Shown piece after piece: positions 21,888 to 31,369 of a DNA stretch of 32,896 nt (the first letter of the stretch is position 1; the number at the start of each line of letters is the position of its first letter). Source of the DNA: a virus. The notes under the pieces were generated by a model. It had not been told where the DNA came from and searched no databases. It saw only the letters and a list, made by a program, of their open reading frames with translations. Where the stretch lies: the IMG/VR virus record IMGVR_UViG_3300023180_000219, positions 1 to 32,896 of that record; one strand, written 5' to 3'. The translations under genes and the position numbers were made by a program.

Positions 21888-24800
21888 ATGCCTTTAAGTA
21901 GACTAGAGAATTTCCTTAAGAACGTTGAAGGTAACATTCTATATGTAAACCCATCTGACCTTGATTCTACTGATAGTATTGAGAATCAGGGTAATTCTCT
22001 GACTAGACCATTCAAAACTATTCAGAGAGCTCTGCTTGAGTCTGCAAGATTCTCGTATCAGATTGGTCAAAATAATGATAAGTTCAACAGAACCACCATT
22101 CTGTTGTATCCAGGCGTTCATGAGATTGATAACAGACCTGGTTTTAACGTAGTTGATTCTGGCGGCAGTGGACTGTTCAGAGATAGAAATGGTAATATTC
22201 AAACCTTAAATCAATTAACGGCGGATAGTAACTATAATATCAACGACTCGACAAACGAACTTTACAAGTACAACTCTGTAGAGGGTGGTGTTATCATCCC
22301 TCGTGGTACTTCTATTGTTGGTCTTGATCTTCGTAAAACTATTATCAGACCAAAATTTGTACCAGATCCTACAGATGATGCTATCCTGCGTTCAGCCATC
22401 TTCCGTGTAACTGGTGGTTGTTACTTCTGGCAGTTCACTGCTCTGGACGGTGACTTAAATGGATCGGTATATAAGGACTATACGACTAATAGATATACTC
22501 CTTCATTCTCACACCACAAACTCACCGTATTTGAGTATGCTGATGGTGTAAATGGAGTTGGTATTGGTACTTCTACCAGCACCACTGATCTTTCAATGTA
22601 TTATCATAAAGTCCAAAGGGCTTATGGTGACAGTTCTGGTCGTGCCATTGGTGATTTCCCTGCAACTCTTGATATGCAGGCTAAACTGCCTGAATATGAA
22701 GTTGTAGGCCCACTTGTAAACAATGATGTTGGTATTACAAGTATTCGTGCTGGTGCTGGATCTAAGACAAATACTTCGACAACGATTACAGTAGACTGTT
22801 CTACGCCACACGGCCTGGTGGTTGACAGTCCATTTAGAGTTGCTGGTGTTAATACATATCCAAATATCTACAACGGAAACTTCCAAGTAACTGGTGTTTC
22901 TTCCGAAAGAATCTTTACATATAGAACAAGTTCTTCACCTCTTGATGGTCTTCCTTCACTTGATGGTGATGAGAAAATTATTGCGGACACTGATAGTGTC
23001 TCTGGTGCTTCTCCATACATCTTTAACTGTTCTGTAAGATCAGTTTATGGTCTCTGTGGTATGCACGCTGATGGATCTAAAGCCACTGGCTTTAAGTCCA
23101 TGATTGTTGCCCAATACACTGGTGTTGGTCTTCAGAAAGATAATAATGCTTTCTTACTGTATAACTCCACCACAGGTCAGTATGACAACAATGCTACTGT
23201 GGCTGACAGTGAGAAACCACTTTATATCAATTCGGATGCGGTCTACAGACCATCATATGAAAGTTATCATGTGAAGTGTTCTAATAAGTCCTTCATCCAA
23301 ATTGTATCTGTATTTGCTATTGGTTACGCAAAACACTTCCTCACAGAGTCTGGTGGTGACCAATCAATTACAAACTCTAACTCTAACTTTGGTGCAAAAG
23401 CTCTTGTATCGAAAGGTTTCCAAGATGAGGCCTTCAATAGAGACAATAAGGGCTACATCACACATATTGTTCCTCCACAAAGACTTTCTAAGTCCGATAA
23501 GTCAGTAGAGTGGTTGCCACTTAATGTTGGTCTGTCAACTGTAACAACATCAGAGATTTATCTCGATGGATTTACCGATCCTGATATTCCACCCCCAGTG
23601 GTTGTTGAAGGTTATAGAATTGGTGCAAGATCTGATTTTAATATCAATGGTCTTTGCAGCAATCCAGATCTTCTGAAGATTTCTATCGCTGGTGTTGGAA
23701 CTTTCTCTGCACCAATTAAAATGTTGAATTCGGATGGGACTCCTGGTCCAAGCCGAATGAAGGAATATGATGTTGGATTTGTTGGAGCTGCAAACAGTAT
23801 CACCAGCAGCACATTAACTCTCAGACAGGATCATGAACTCTATGCTGGTGAGAGTGTAAGAGTCATCTCTGATGATGGTTCAATGCCTGATGGCCTTGAC
23901 TCAAATACTGTTTACTATGCAGTTACTAATGATTCCCAGAATGAAACTCTGAATGCTGATCAGATTAAACTTGCAAGAACTGAAAATGAAGCTATTCTTG
24001 GTGGATCTGGTAACTTTATCACCATCAATAATAACAAAGGTGGTAAGTTAAGAATCAACTCCAGAGTATCTGATAAACTCCCTGGTGATTTTGCTCACCC
24101 AGTTCAATACTCCACTAGTAATTCAAACTGGTATGTAAAAACTTCTACCAGTACATCGGAAAATACTATTAAGAATGCTCTTATTTCCAATAAGAATACT
24201 ATTGGACCAAGAACTAATAAGTCATTCTTCGAAAGAAAAGAAGATACTAGATCTCTTGGCGATAAGATCTACAAACTTCGTTTTGTTATTCCCAAGACGT
24301 ATCAAGAGGCGAGACCTCCTATCCCTGGATTTGTAATTCAAGAATCCAGCACTGTCGGTGTAACAACGGCCACTGATTTCACGGATAATGTCCCAGATGC
24401 AACAGTATTAAGAAACCTCAGAATACTTAAGAGTGTTGACAGAGATTCAAATACTGGTATCACAACCATTGTTACTGAGAAACCTCACAACTATGAGGTT
24501 GGTGATGAAGTTAAAATCCTGAATGTAAAGAGTTCTGGAAACACTGTTGGTGCTGCCAACACTGGATACAACATCACAAGAAAAGTAGTTGGTATCACAA
24601 GCTCCAAGGGCCTTGAGGTATCGTTTGCGAACGATCCTGGTTCATTCATTAACACTCTTTCTACCAGAAATAATGGTCTTCCAACCATCTCTAGAAAGAC
24701 ATCCAAGGAAACATTTGTTGTATATCGTGTAGAAACTCTCAAGGCACACGAATATAACAAACAGGATGGTGTTTATCACCTTATCTGTATTGATGGTAGT

Positions 24801-27800
24801 ATCAAACCAACTGTTAATGAGTTTGGTAGTGAGACCTTCAATCAACAAATTGAAAATCTGTATCCTCAGTTTGATGCAGACAACTTTGTCATGGATCCAT
24901 CTCCTGCGGCTAGTTTCGCAGTCAATGAGCCAATTGGTAAGGTTGTAACCAACAGTCTTCAATATAGTGTTACTAAGGAATTTGCCAATAGATTTGCAGT
25001 AAGTAATGGACTTGGAATCGCTGTAACTTTCGCTGAAGGTTCCACAGCAGGTATTTCAACTGTATATCTTGATAGAGAACACAATCTCAATACTATTGTT
25101 TCTGTCAGCCTTGGATCGACTGGTTCTGGATACGGTGCTGGTATTACAACAACTCTTTATAATGCGTCTCTTGTATATCCTTCGAGTGGAGATGGTAGTG
25201 GTGCTACTGTAAACATCGATGTTGATGGTATTGGTGGTATAACTGGAATCACCATTGTAGATGGTGGTAGTGCCTATAGTATTGGTGATACTCTTCAGAT
25301 TGTTGGTGTCCAGACTGGTGCTGGTCATGTTGTTGGATCTGTTACTGTAACTAAGACATCGGATAACGTTGGTGATGCCGTTCAAATCGTTGGTGTCGGT
25401 ACATCACTTTCTCGTTATGCAAGTGGATACAATGGTGTCTATAAGATCACTGGTATCAAGCCAAAAGAAATTGCATACGACAATGGATTCTGGCCTGGTT
25501 ACTATGATGTAAATACTGTTGGTATGCAGACTGGTTTTGCACTGTATGCTGGTAACGCACCAGTAGTCTCTGCAATTTCTTACTCTAGTGCTGCAACAGG
25601 TATTGTAACTGTTACAACTTCTGGTCCACATGGACTGAATGTAAACAATCCATTTAGAATTGTTGGTGCTGCTCAAACAATCTATAATTATGAAACCATT
25701 GTAAACGAGAAGATCAGCAACACTCAGTTTAACTTCAAGTTCAATGAAGTTTATACTCCAGTCTCCTACACAAGTGGTGCTTCGGTCCTCCCAATAGGTT
25801 ACGGTGCGAGAGGTGGTAGAACAGAGGCTGGAAATGAGAGAGTTGGACAGAGACTTGTCCCATTCGTTTCAGGCATTTCTACAACAATGTCTGCGGCCTC
25901 AATCAACTCAACTTCCACAACATTAACACTTTCCGATAGTTCTGGATTCTATAAGGGAGACTATGTACAGATTGATGCTGAAGTTATTCGTATCTCTTCT
26001 GACTTCTCATCCAATGCAGCCACCGTTCTCAGAGGTCAACTTGGTACACGTTCCGCATCTCATGATGCCTCTTCTTTAGTCAAGAAGATTCGTATCGTTG
26101 CTACTGAGAAGAGAAGACATTCGATTCTTCGTGCATCTGGTCACACGTTTGAATACCTTGGTTTTGGTCCTGGTAACTATTCAACTGGTATGCCTCAAAA
26201 GCAGACCAGAGTTCTCACCAAAGAAGAACAGTTCCTGTCACAGTCTCTGACATCTAATGGTGGTGCAACAGTTTATACTGGTGTTAATGACACTGGTGAC
26301 TTCTATATTGGTAACAAACTTATCAACTCTCAGGATGGAACGGAATCAACATTCAATATTCCAATTCCAACTGTAACTGGTGCTTCCGAAGACGCTGCTG
26401 GAGCTGCTACAAGACTTGACGTAATCTTTGATAGTGTTAGTGTTCGTGAAGGTCTCACAGTTGATGGTGAAAATAACACTACTGTTAAGATCAATGCACC
26501 AACCACTATCAGTGAAAAATTAACCACAACTGGTACAGATGGTATTGAAGCTGTTCAAATCTCCATAAACGGTGGTCTTCCTCAGAACAGAACAATAACA
26601 TATTCTCCAACAAAACCAACTGCTTCTGGAACTGTTGGTGATGTTACATTCAACTCTAACCCAAGCTTTGGCCAATATATTGGTTGGATCTTCACTCAAG
26701 AGGGTTGGAAGAGATTTGGTTTAATTTCAACAGAAGCCGACTCAACAAAACTGAGTGTTGGTACTGTTGGTGTTGGATCTACAAGTGCTTCCAGAATTGG
26801 TCAACAAGATGGTCTTGATGTTCGTGGTACTATTGTTGCTGATGCGTTTGTTTGTGCTGGTGTTTGTACATTTAGTGGTGGAACGACATTTGCTTCGGTT
26901 ACTTTTGATTTATTAAATGTTGGAATTGCAACTATAACGAATACACTTGATGTTCAACAGAGTGCAAAGTTTAGTGGAATCACTACTTACTTCAGTGGCT
27001 CTCAACTCAAGTTCAGAGATGATGTTAACGCACACTTTGGTATTGCTAATGATCTTACAGTCCGTCATGACTCTGGTGATGGAAACTTAGTTCTGAACAA
27101 TAATAGTATGAACTTTACCCTTAAGGGTAGTCAAGATATCTCTATTCAAGATAACTCTGGTAACAATTACATCTTCTGTAATAATTATGTCTCACTCTAT
27201 TACAATGGTAGTGAAAAATTAAGAACTACCAATACTGGTGTTACAGTCTATGGAACTATAGCTGGTGTTTCCACTGGTGCAGACAGAATCAACGTTGACG
27301 AGGCCGCAGGTAATACAAATTATCAGGTCCTATTCAGTGAAAACCAAGGCGCTGGTTATCAGAGACCTTACATTGATTCTGAATCTGGTGTATTTACTTA
27401 CAACCCATCGACTAATACTCTGTCAGCTGGAGTATTCAATGGTTCTGGTGCATCTCTGACCAACATTCCTAACAGTGCAACCACTGCAACCAATTCAAAT
27501 ACTGCAAATACTATTGTTGCTCGTGATGCTTCTGGCAATTTCTCTGCTGGAACTATTACTGCTTCTCTGAGTGGTAACGCCAGTACTGCTTCTCAAGTAT
27601 ATATTAACAACGATGACAGTGGTGATACCAACTGTCCAATCTTGTTTACGCAGAACACAACTGCTGGTAATAAACCAATTTATGAAGACTCTGCTCTTTA
27701 TTTTGATAATACAAACAATATCCTGTACACCACTACATTCTCTGGTGCATTGAGTGGTAACGCCAGCACTGCTTCTCAGGTATATGTTACCAATACAACC

Positions 27801-28196
27801 AGTGGTACTTACTATGTGAATTTCTCTTCTAGTGGGTCTGCTAACCGTGATATTCGTAATGCCACTTCACTTTCATATAATGCTACCACTGATGTATTGA
27901 GTAACACTTCTGACGAGAGGTTGAAAGAAAATATTGAAATTATCTCCAATCCTATTGAAAAGGTACAACAACTTCGTGGTGTTACCTTTGATTGGAAGAA
28001 AAATGGTGCTGCTTCTGTTGGTGTGATTGCACAAGATGTTGAGAAAGTACTTCCACAACTTGTAACTACAGATGATGAAACAGGTTATAAGTCAGTTGGT
28101 TACGCAAACATGGTGGCCGTACTGATTGAAGCTGTTAAGGAACAACAGACACAAATTGAAGAATTGAAAGCAAAGGTTGACGAATTATCTAAATAG
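21888..28196 (+). CDS. Giant tail fibre / structural protein with S74 chaperone domain
   Basis: This 2102-aa protein starts MPLSRLENFLKNVEGNILYV. Residues 1-150 resemble the start of a right-handed beta-helix (GNSLTRPFKTIQRALLESA, ILLYPGVHEIDN). The long middle has repeated modules with TGIxTVTTxxPHGL-type strands, a GYGAGITTTLYNASLVYPSS stretch and HTFEYLGFGPGNYS. The shaft near residue 1800-2000 has two SGNASTASQVY repeats. From Ser2008 (TSDERLKENIE) to the end is a Peptidase S74 intramolecular chaperone, which trimerises the fibre and then cuts itself off before that serine; the C-terminal coiled coil is EEQTQIEELKAKVDEL-like. AGGA (21877-21880) serves ATG 21888; the frame is open to TTG 21840, but that codon lies upstream of the late promoter. 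Confidence 0.85.
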   Translation: MPLSRLENFLKNVEGNILYVNPSDLDSTDSIENQGNSLTRPFKTIQRALLESARFSYQIGQNNDKFNRTTILLYPGVHEIDNRPGFNVVDSGGSGLFRDRNGNIQTLNQLTADSNYNINDSTNELYKYNSVEGGVIIPRGTSIVGLDLRKTIIRPKFVPDPTDDAILRSAIFRVTGGCYFWQFTALDGDLNGSVYKDYTTNRYTPSFSHHKLTVFEYADGVNGVGIGTSTSTTDLSMYYHKVQRAYGDSSGRAIGDFPATLDMQAKLPEYEVVGPLVNNDVGITSIRAGAGSKTNTSTTITVDCSTPHGLVVDSPFRVAGVNTYPNIYNGNFQVTGVSSERIFTYRTSSSPLDGLPSLDGDEKIIADTDSVSGASPYIFNCSVRSVYGLCGMHADGSKATGFKSMIVAQYTGVGLQKDNNAFLLYNSTTGQYDNNATVADSEKPLYINSDAVYRPSYESYHVKCSNKSFIQIVSVFAIGYAKHFLTESGGDQSITNSNSNFGAKALVSKGFQDEAFNRDNKGYITHIVPPQRLSKSDKSVEWLPLNVGLSTVTTSEIYLDGFTDPDIPPPVVVEGYRIGARSDFNINGLCSNPDLLKISIAGVGTFSAPIKMLNSDGTPGPSRMKEYDVGFVGAANSITSSTLTLRQDHELYAGESVRVISDDGSMPDGLDSNTVYYAVTNDSQNETLNADQIKLARTENEAILGGSGNFITINNNKGGKLRINSRVSDKLPGDFAHPVQYSTSNSNWYVKTSTSTSENTIKNALISNKNTIGPRTNKSFFERKEDTRSLGDKIYKLRFVIPKTYQEARPPIPGFVIQESSTVGVTTATDFTDNVPDATVLRNLRILKSVDRDSNTGITTIVTEKPHNYEVGDEVKILNVKSSGNTVGAANTGYNITRKVVGITSSKGLEVSFANDPGSFINTLSTRNNGLPTISRKTSKETFVVYRVETLKAHEYNKQDGVYHLICIDGSIKPTVNEFGSETFNQQIENLYPQFDADNFVMDPSPAASFAVNEPIGKVVTNSLQYSVTKEFANRFAVSNGLGIAVTFAEGSTAGISTVYLDREHNLNTIVSVSLGSTGSGYGAGITTTLYNASLVYPSSGDGSGATVNIDVDGIGGITGITIVDGGSAYSIGDTLQIVGVQTGAGHVVGSVTVTKTSDNVGDAVQIVGVGTSLSRYASGYNGVYKITGIKPKEIAYDNGFWPGYYDVNTVGMQTGFALYAGNAPVVSAISYSSAATGIVTVTTSGPHGLNVNNPFRIVGAAQTIYNYETIVNEKISNTQFNFKFNEVYTPVSYTSGASVLPIGYGARGGRTEAGNERVGQRLVPFVSGISTTMSAASINSTSTTLTLSDSSGFYKGDYVQIDAEVIRISSDFSSNAATVLRGQLGTRSASHDASSLVKKIRIVATEKRRHSILRASGHTFEYLGFGPGNYSTGMPQKQTRVLTKEEQFLSQSLTSNGGATVYTGVNDTGDFYIGNKLINSQDGTESTFNIPIPTVTGASEDAAGAATRLDVIFDSVSVREGLTVDGENNTTVKINAPTTISEKLTTTGTDGIEAVQISINGGLPQNRTITYSPTKPTASGTVGDVTFNSNPSFGQYIGWIFTQEGWKRFGLISTEADSTKLSVGTVGVGSTSASRIGQQDGLDVRGTIVADAFVCAGVCTFSGGTTFASVTFDLLNVGIATITNTLDVQQSAKFSGITTYFSGSQLKFRDDVNAHFGIANDLTVRHDSGDGNLVLNNNSMNFTLKGSQDISIQDNSGNNYIFCNNYVSLYYNGSEKLRTTNTGVTVYGTIAGVSTGADRINVDEAAGNTNYQVLFSENQGAGYQRPYIDSESGVFTYNPSTNTLSAGVFNGSGASLTNIPNSATTATNSNTANTIVARDASGNFSAGTITASLSGNASTASQVYINNDDSGDTNCPILFTQNTTAGNKPIYEDSALYFDNTNNILYTTTFSGALSGNASTASQVYVTNTTSGTYYVNFSSSGSANRDIRNATSLSYNATTDVLSNTSDERLKENIEIISNPIEKVQQLRGVTFDWKKNGAASVGVIAQDVEKVLPQLVTTDDETGYKSVGYANMVAVLIEAVKEQQTQIEELKAKVDELSK
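27554..27801 (+). repeat. Duplicated shaft segment SGNASTASQVY
   Basis: Two near-identical DNA segments, about 27566-27605 and 27751-27790, encode LSGNASTASQVY followed by a polar stretch, about 185 nt apart. They lie in the shaft just before the S74 domain and differ by a few third-position changes. Confidence 0.7.
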
Positions 28197-28201
28197 AAAA
28201 G

Positions 28202-28217
28202 ACCGATAAATATCGGT
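28202..28217. promoter_or_regulatory. Late promoter GATAAATA inside a perfect inverted repeat
   Basis: ACCGATAAATATCGGT forms a 7-bp perfect stem (ACCGATA / TATCGGT) around two bases, and contains GATAAATA (28205-28212) in its centre. It lies in the 50-nt gap before the ATG at 28247. It has no T-run, so it is not a terminator. Confidence 0.6.
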
Positions 28218-28246
28218 GACTAGGTAGATACCATCGTTACAGCCAT

Positions 28247-31015
28247 ATGGCATCCAATATCCGATTTAAAAGATCTTCCGTAACTGGGAAGGTCCCAACC
28301 GCAGTACAACTGCCAATTGGTGAATTGGCTATGAACACCACAGATGGTGTTCTTTGGATGCAAGAAGAGGGTGGAAGAATCCTTAACATTCGTGCTGGTG
28401 CAGCACTGACTGAGGGAAGATTCATCTACGTCTCTACATTTGGCGATGACACTAATAACGATGGTAGTAGTCCATCAAAGGCTAAAAGGACAATCAAAGG
28501 TGCTCTAGGCATTGCTACTGCTGGAGACACTATTGAAGTTGCTGCTGGTACTTTTGTTGAAGATAATCCACTGGTGGTTCCACCTGTGGTTGCCATTCAG
28601 GGTGAGGATTTGAGGTCTACCACGGTAAGTCCTCAGAATACCAATGCTGATTTTTTCCTTGTAAATAACGGCGCATTTATTGGTAACATGAGTTTTGTGG
28701 GATCTGCCACAACTCATGCAGTAGTTGCTTTTGATCCAAATAGAGTCGGTGTTGTAACTCAGTCTCCATATATTCGTAACTGTACCAACTTCATTCCAAA
28801 CAGTATTGGAATGAGGATTGATGGTAGTCTGAGAATGGGTAATAATGGTGTCAACGGCTCAATGGTTGTTGACTCATACACACAATACAATCTGAATGGT
28901 ATTGGTGTTTCGATTACCAACAAGGCCTACGCACAGTTGGTTTCGATCTTTACTATTAACTCTGGAATTTCTATTTTCTGTGGTTCTGGTGGTGCATGTG
29001 ACATTACCAACTCCAACTCTTCATTCGGTAACTTTGGTCTTATTGCTGATGGTGTAAGTCCTGTTCAGTACATTGGTTTCTCTACAACTTCCTCTGGAAT
29101 TGGTAGTGACCGTATTGAAGTTCAGTTTGGTAACAGCAGAGGACTGCAAATCACTAACTTTGAGTATGATCAAGCCACTGGATTCTCAACAGTCACCGTA
29201 GCTGAATCACACAACCTTGCAGTTGGTTATGCTGCCACCCTTCAGGGTATTGGTTTCACATGTGCTGGTTATGGTCAGACACATGCAGTTTCCACGTTCA
29301 TCTATGATGAACAGACTGGTATTTCTACTGTAACGACTGCAACCAATCACGGATTGATTGCTGGTCAGAACTTCAAGATTGAAGGTCTCTCATTTACTTG
29401 CCCTGGTGGATCTGGAATCACTACAACCGTCTTTCCTGATGGGAAATATGGTTATATGTTCAAGGTTGATTCTAAATTATCAGATACTAGTTTTACATAT
29501 AATGCTGGTGCATCGAACATTGTTCACACTCACACAGCAGACACTGGTATCATTCGCACAGGTATTAACACAGACATCTTCCCAAGTCCAGACATTCAAC
29601 CAGGATCTTCTGGATTTGTCTATGATGTAGTTGGTGTTGAATCTCCTACTAAGTTTAATGTCTATTCTGGCATTTCATCAATCACTCACACCTTCGTTCA
29701 GGCTGGTATCAGAACAGTAACAAACGCTGTTTATACAGAATCGACTGGTATTACCACGGTTACTGTAACCGAACCACACTTCATGAAGGTCACAGATCAT
29801 GTAAGACTTGATGGGTTAGAGTTTAGTTGTGCTGGATATTCGACTGGTCCACAAGTCAACATCACTAATGTGTTGTATGACAACACCACTGGTGTTACCA
29901 CAATTACAACTGGAACTGCATCTTCTGTTACCGTAGCAAAGACTGTCCAACTTGCTAACATTGAGTTTAGTTGCCCTGGTGGTAGTGGAATTAGTACCAC
30001 TATCTTCCCAACTGCGTTACATAATTCAAATGCAGTTTATGGCCATGATGTGTTCCGTGTCACTGCGGTGAACAGTGCCACTGAATTTGAAATCAACGCT
30101 GGAGTATCAACTATTCCACATACTTACGTCAGTGGTGGTACTGCTATTGCTGGTGTTACTACGACTACTTTCCCAGATGGAAGTGGTCGTTATGGATATG
30201 TTTTTGAAGTTATAGGTATCACAAGTACAACATTTACTGTTGATTGTGGTATTTCAACTATCGCACATACTTATGTTTCTGGTGGAACTGCTAGAAAAGT
30301 TGGTGCTGCAAAACTCTATGCAAACCGTCCGTATGATGGTCAAGTTCTGTATCTTGACACTCTGTATAAACAGTTGGACAAGATTGATGTAACAAGCACT
30401 GGTTCTGGTTATCAATCAACACCCGTAGTTACAGTTTCTGCACCTGAGGGTCCAAATGGAACTCGAGCCACGGCTGAAGCCACAGTTGAAAATGGACAAA
30501 TTAAAGAAATTACTGTAACCAATAATGGTTCTCAGTATATCAATAATCCTTCTATTACTATTACTGGTGGAAGTCCAACTATTGCGGCTGGAACGACAAC
30601 AGGAATGAGACCTTTATACTACACTGTTGAACAGGCCACCCAACCAGACAAGTATACTGGCATTTCTACAGTTATATTTGACCAGGTTCTTAATAATGCA
30701 GTTGGTGTTGGAACTACCATTTACTTCCATCAAGTAAGTCTCGTTCTTGCATCATCACACTCATTTGAATGGATTGGTTCTGGTGGAGACTTAGCAGGTT
30801 CTCGTCCCAGACTTGGTGGTGTTGGTATTCAAAGTTGTGAAGTGGTAGGAAGAGATGGTGGTATCGTGGTTTATACATCCACGGACCAGTCTGGTAACTT
30901 CCGTATTGGTAATGACGTTAATATCAATCAGGTTACAGGTACTATCTCTGGTAGAGCCTTCAACCAAAGTCTGTTAAATACAGTAACACCTCTCATCATC
31001 GCTCTGGAAGACTAA
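28247..31015 (+). CDS. Beta-helix fibre / structural protein (922 aa)
   Basis: The N-terminus (IRFKRSSVTGKVPTAVQLPI, then GELAMNTTDGVLWM) resembles the start domain of many phage tail proteins. Residues 60-290 look like a pectin-lyase-type right-handed beta-helix: FIYVSTFGDDTNNDGSSPSK, GDTIEVAAGTFVEDNPLVVP, then stacked ITNSNSSFGNFG turns. Residues 300-700 hold repeated modules with TG(I/V)(S/T)TVT and alternating FTCAGYG or FSCPGGSGI motifs. A GSGYQST stretch follows near 725. The end has HSFEWIGSGGDLAGSRP and SGNFRIGNDVNINQVTG, shared with the 2102-aa protein. No catalytic residues were recognised, so a structural or receptor-binding role is likelier than an enzyme. Confidence 0.75.
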   Translation: MASNIRFKRSSVTGKVPTAVQLPIGELAMNTTDGVLWMQEEGGRILNIRAGAALTEGRFIYVSTFGDDTNNDGSSPSKAKRTIKGALGIATAGDTIEVAAGTFVEDNPLVVPPVVAIQGEDLRSTTVSPQNTNADFFLVNNGAFIGNMSFVGSATTHAVVAFDPNRVGVVTQSPYIRNCTNFIPNSIGMRIDGSLRMGNNGVNGSMVVDSYTQYNLNGIGVSITNKAYAQLVSIFTINSGISIFCGSGGACDITNSNSSFGNFGLIADGVSPVQYIGFSTTSSGIGSDRIEVQFGNSRGLQITNFEYDQATGFSTVTVAESHNLAVGYAATLQGIGFTCAGYGQTHAVSTFIYDEQTGISTVTTATNHGLIAGQNFKIEGLSFTCPGGSGITTTVFPDGKYGYMFKVDSKLSDTSFTYNAGASNIVHTHTADTGIIRTGINTDIFPSPDIQPGSSGFVYDVVGVESPTKFNVYSGISSITHTFVQAGIRTVTNAVYTESTGITTVTVTEPHFMKVTDHVRLDGLEFSCAGYSTGPQVNITNVLYDNTTGVTTITTGTASSVTVAKTVQLANIEFSCPGGSGISTTIFPTALHNSNAVYGHDVFRVTAVNSATEFEINAGVSTIPHTYVSGGTAIAGVTTTTFPDGSGRYGYVFEVIGITSTTFTVDCGISTIAHTYVSGGTARKVGAAKLYANRPYDGQVLYLDTLYKQLDKIDVTSTGSGYQSTPVVTVSAPEGPNGTRATAEATVENGQIKEITVTNNGSQYINNPSITITGGSPTIAAGTTTGMRPLYYTVEQATQPDKYTGISTVIFDQVLNNAVGVGTTIYFHQVSLVLASSHSFEWIGSGGDLAGSRPRLGGVGIQSCEVVGRDGGIVVYTSTDQSGNFRIGNDVNINQVTGTISGRAFNQSLLNTVTPLIIALED

Positions 31016-31018
31016 AAA

Positions 31019-31363
31019 ATGGCGATTACCCCGTTAAACGTATTCAGGACGGTTAGGCATAATGTGACTGCCAGCACTGTTGGTATTTACACCGCTCCCC
31101 CTAACGTTGCGTCCATCATTCTTGGAGCATATGCTGCGAATGTTTCTACAGGCATCGCAACAATTACAGCCTCTCACTATAGATCAACTGATGGTTTAGG
31201 TGAAGTTGCAATTGTAAATGCAATCAAAATTCCCAATAATGACACTCTGTCAATGATTGACGGAAAACTCATTCTTGAAACTGATGATGAGTTTAGAATT
31301 AGTGCTACTGAAGCCGGCACTGTAGAACTTACATTAAACATTCTGGAAACCGCCAAACAGTAA
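31019..31363 (+). CDS. Small fibre-locus structural protein (114 aa)
   Basis: The product begins MAITPLNVFRTVRHNVTAST and consists of alternating strands: VGIYTAPPNVASIILGAYAA, GIATITASHYRSTD, then VNAIKIPNNDTLSMIDGKLI. It ends EFRISATEAGTVELTLNILE. This fits a compact beta-sandwich such as a fibre-attached or decoration protein; no family name is recognised. It starts 3 nt after the 922-aa gene and ends 6 nt before the repeat protein, so the three are co-transcribed. Confidence 0.72.
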   Translation: MAITPLNVFRTVRHNVTASTVGIYTAPPNVASIILGAYAANVSTGIATITASHYRSTDGLGEVAIVNAIKIPNNDTLSMIDGKLILETDDEFRISATEAGTVELTLNILETAKQ

Positions 31364-31369
31364 TAAAAA

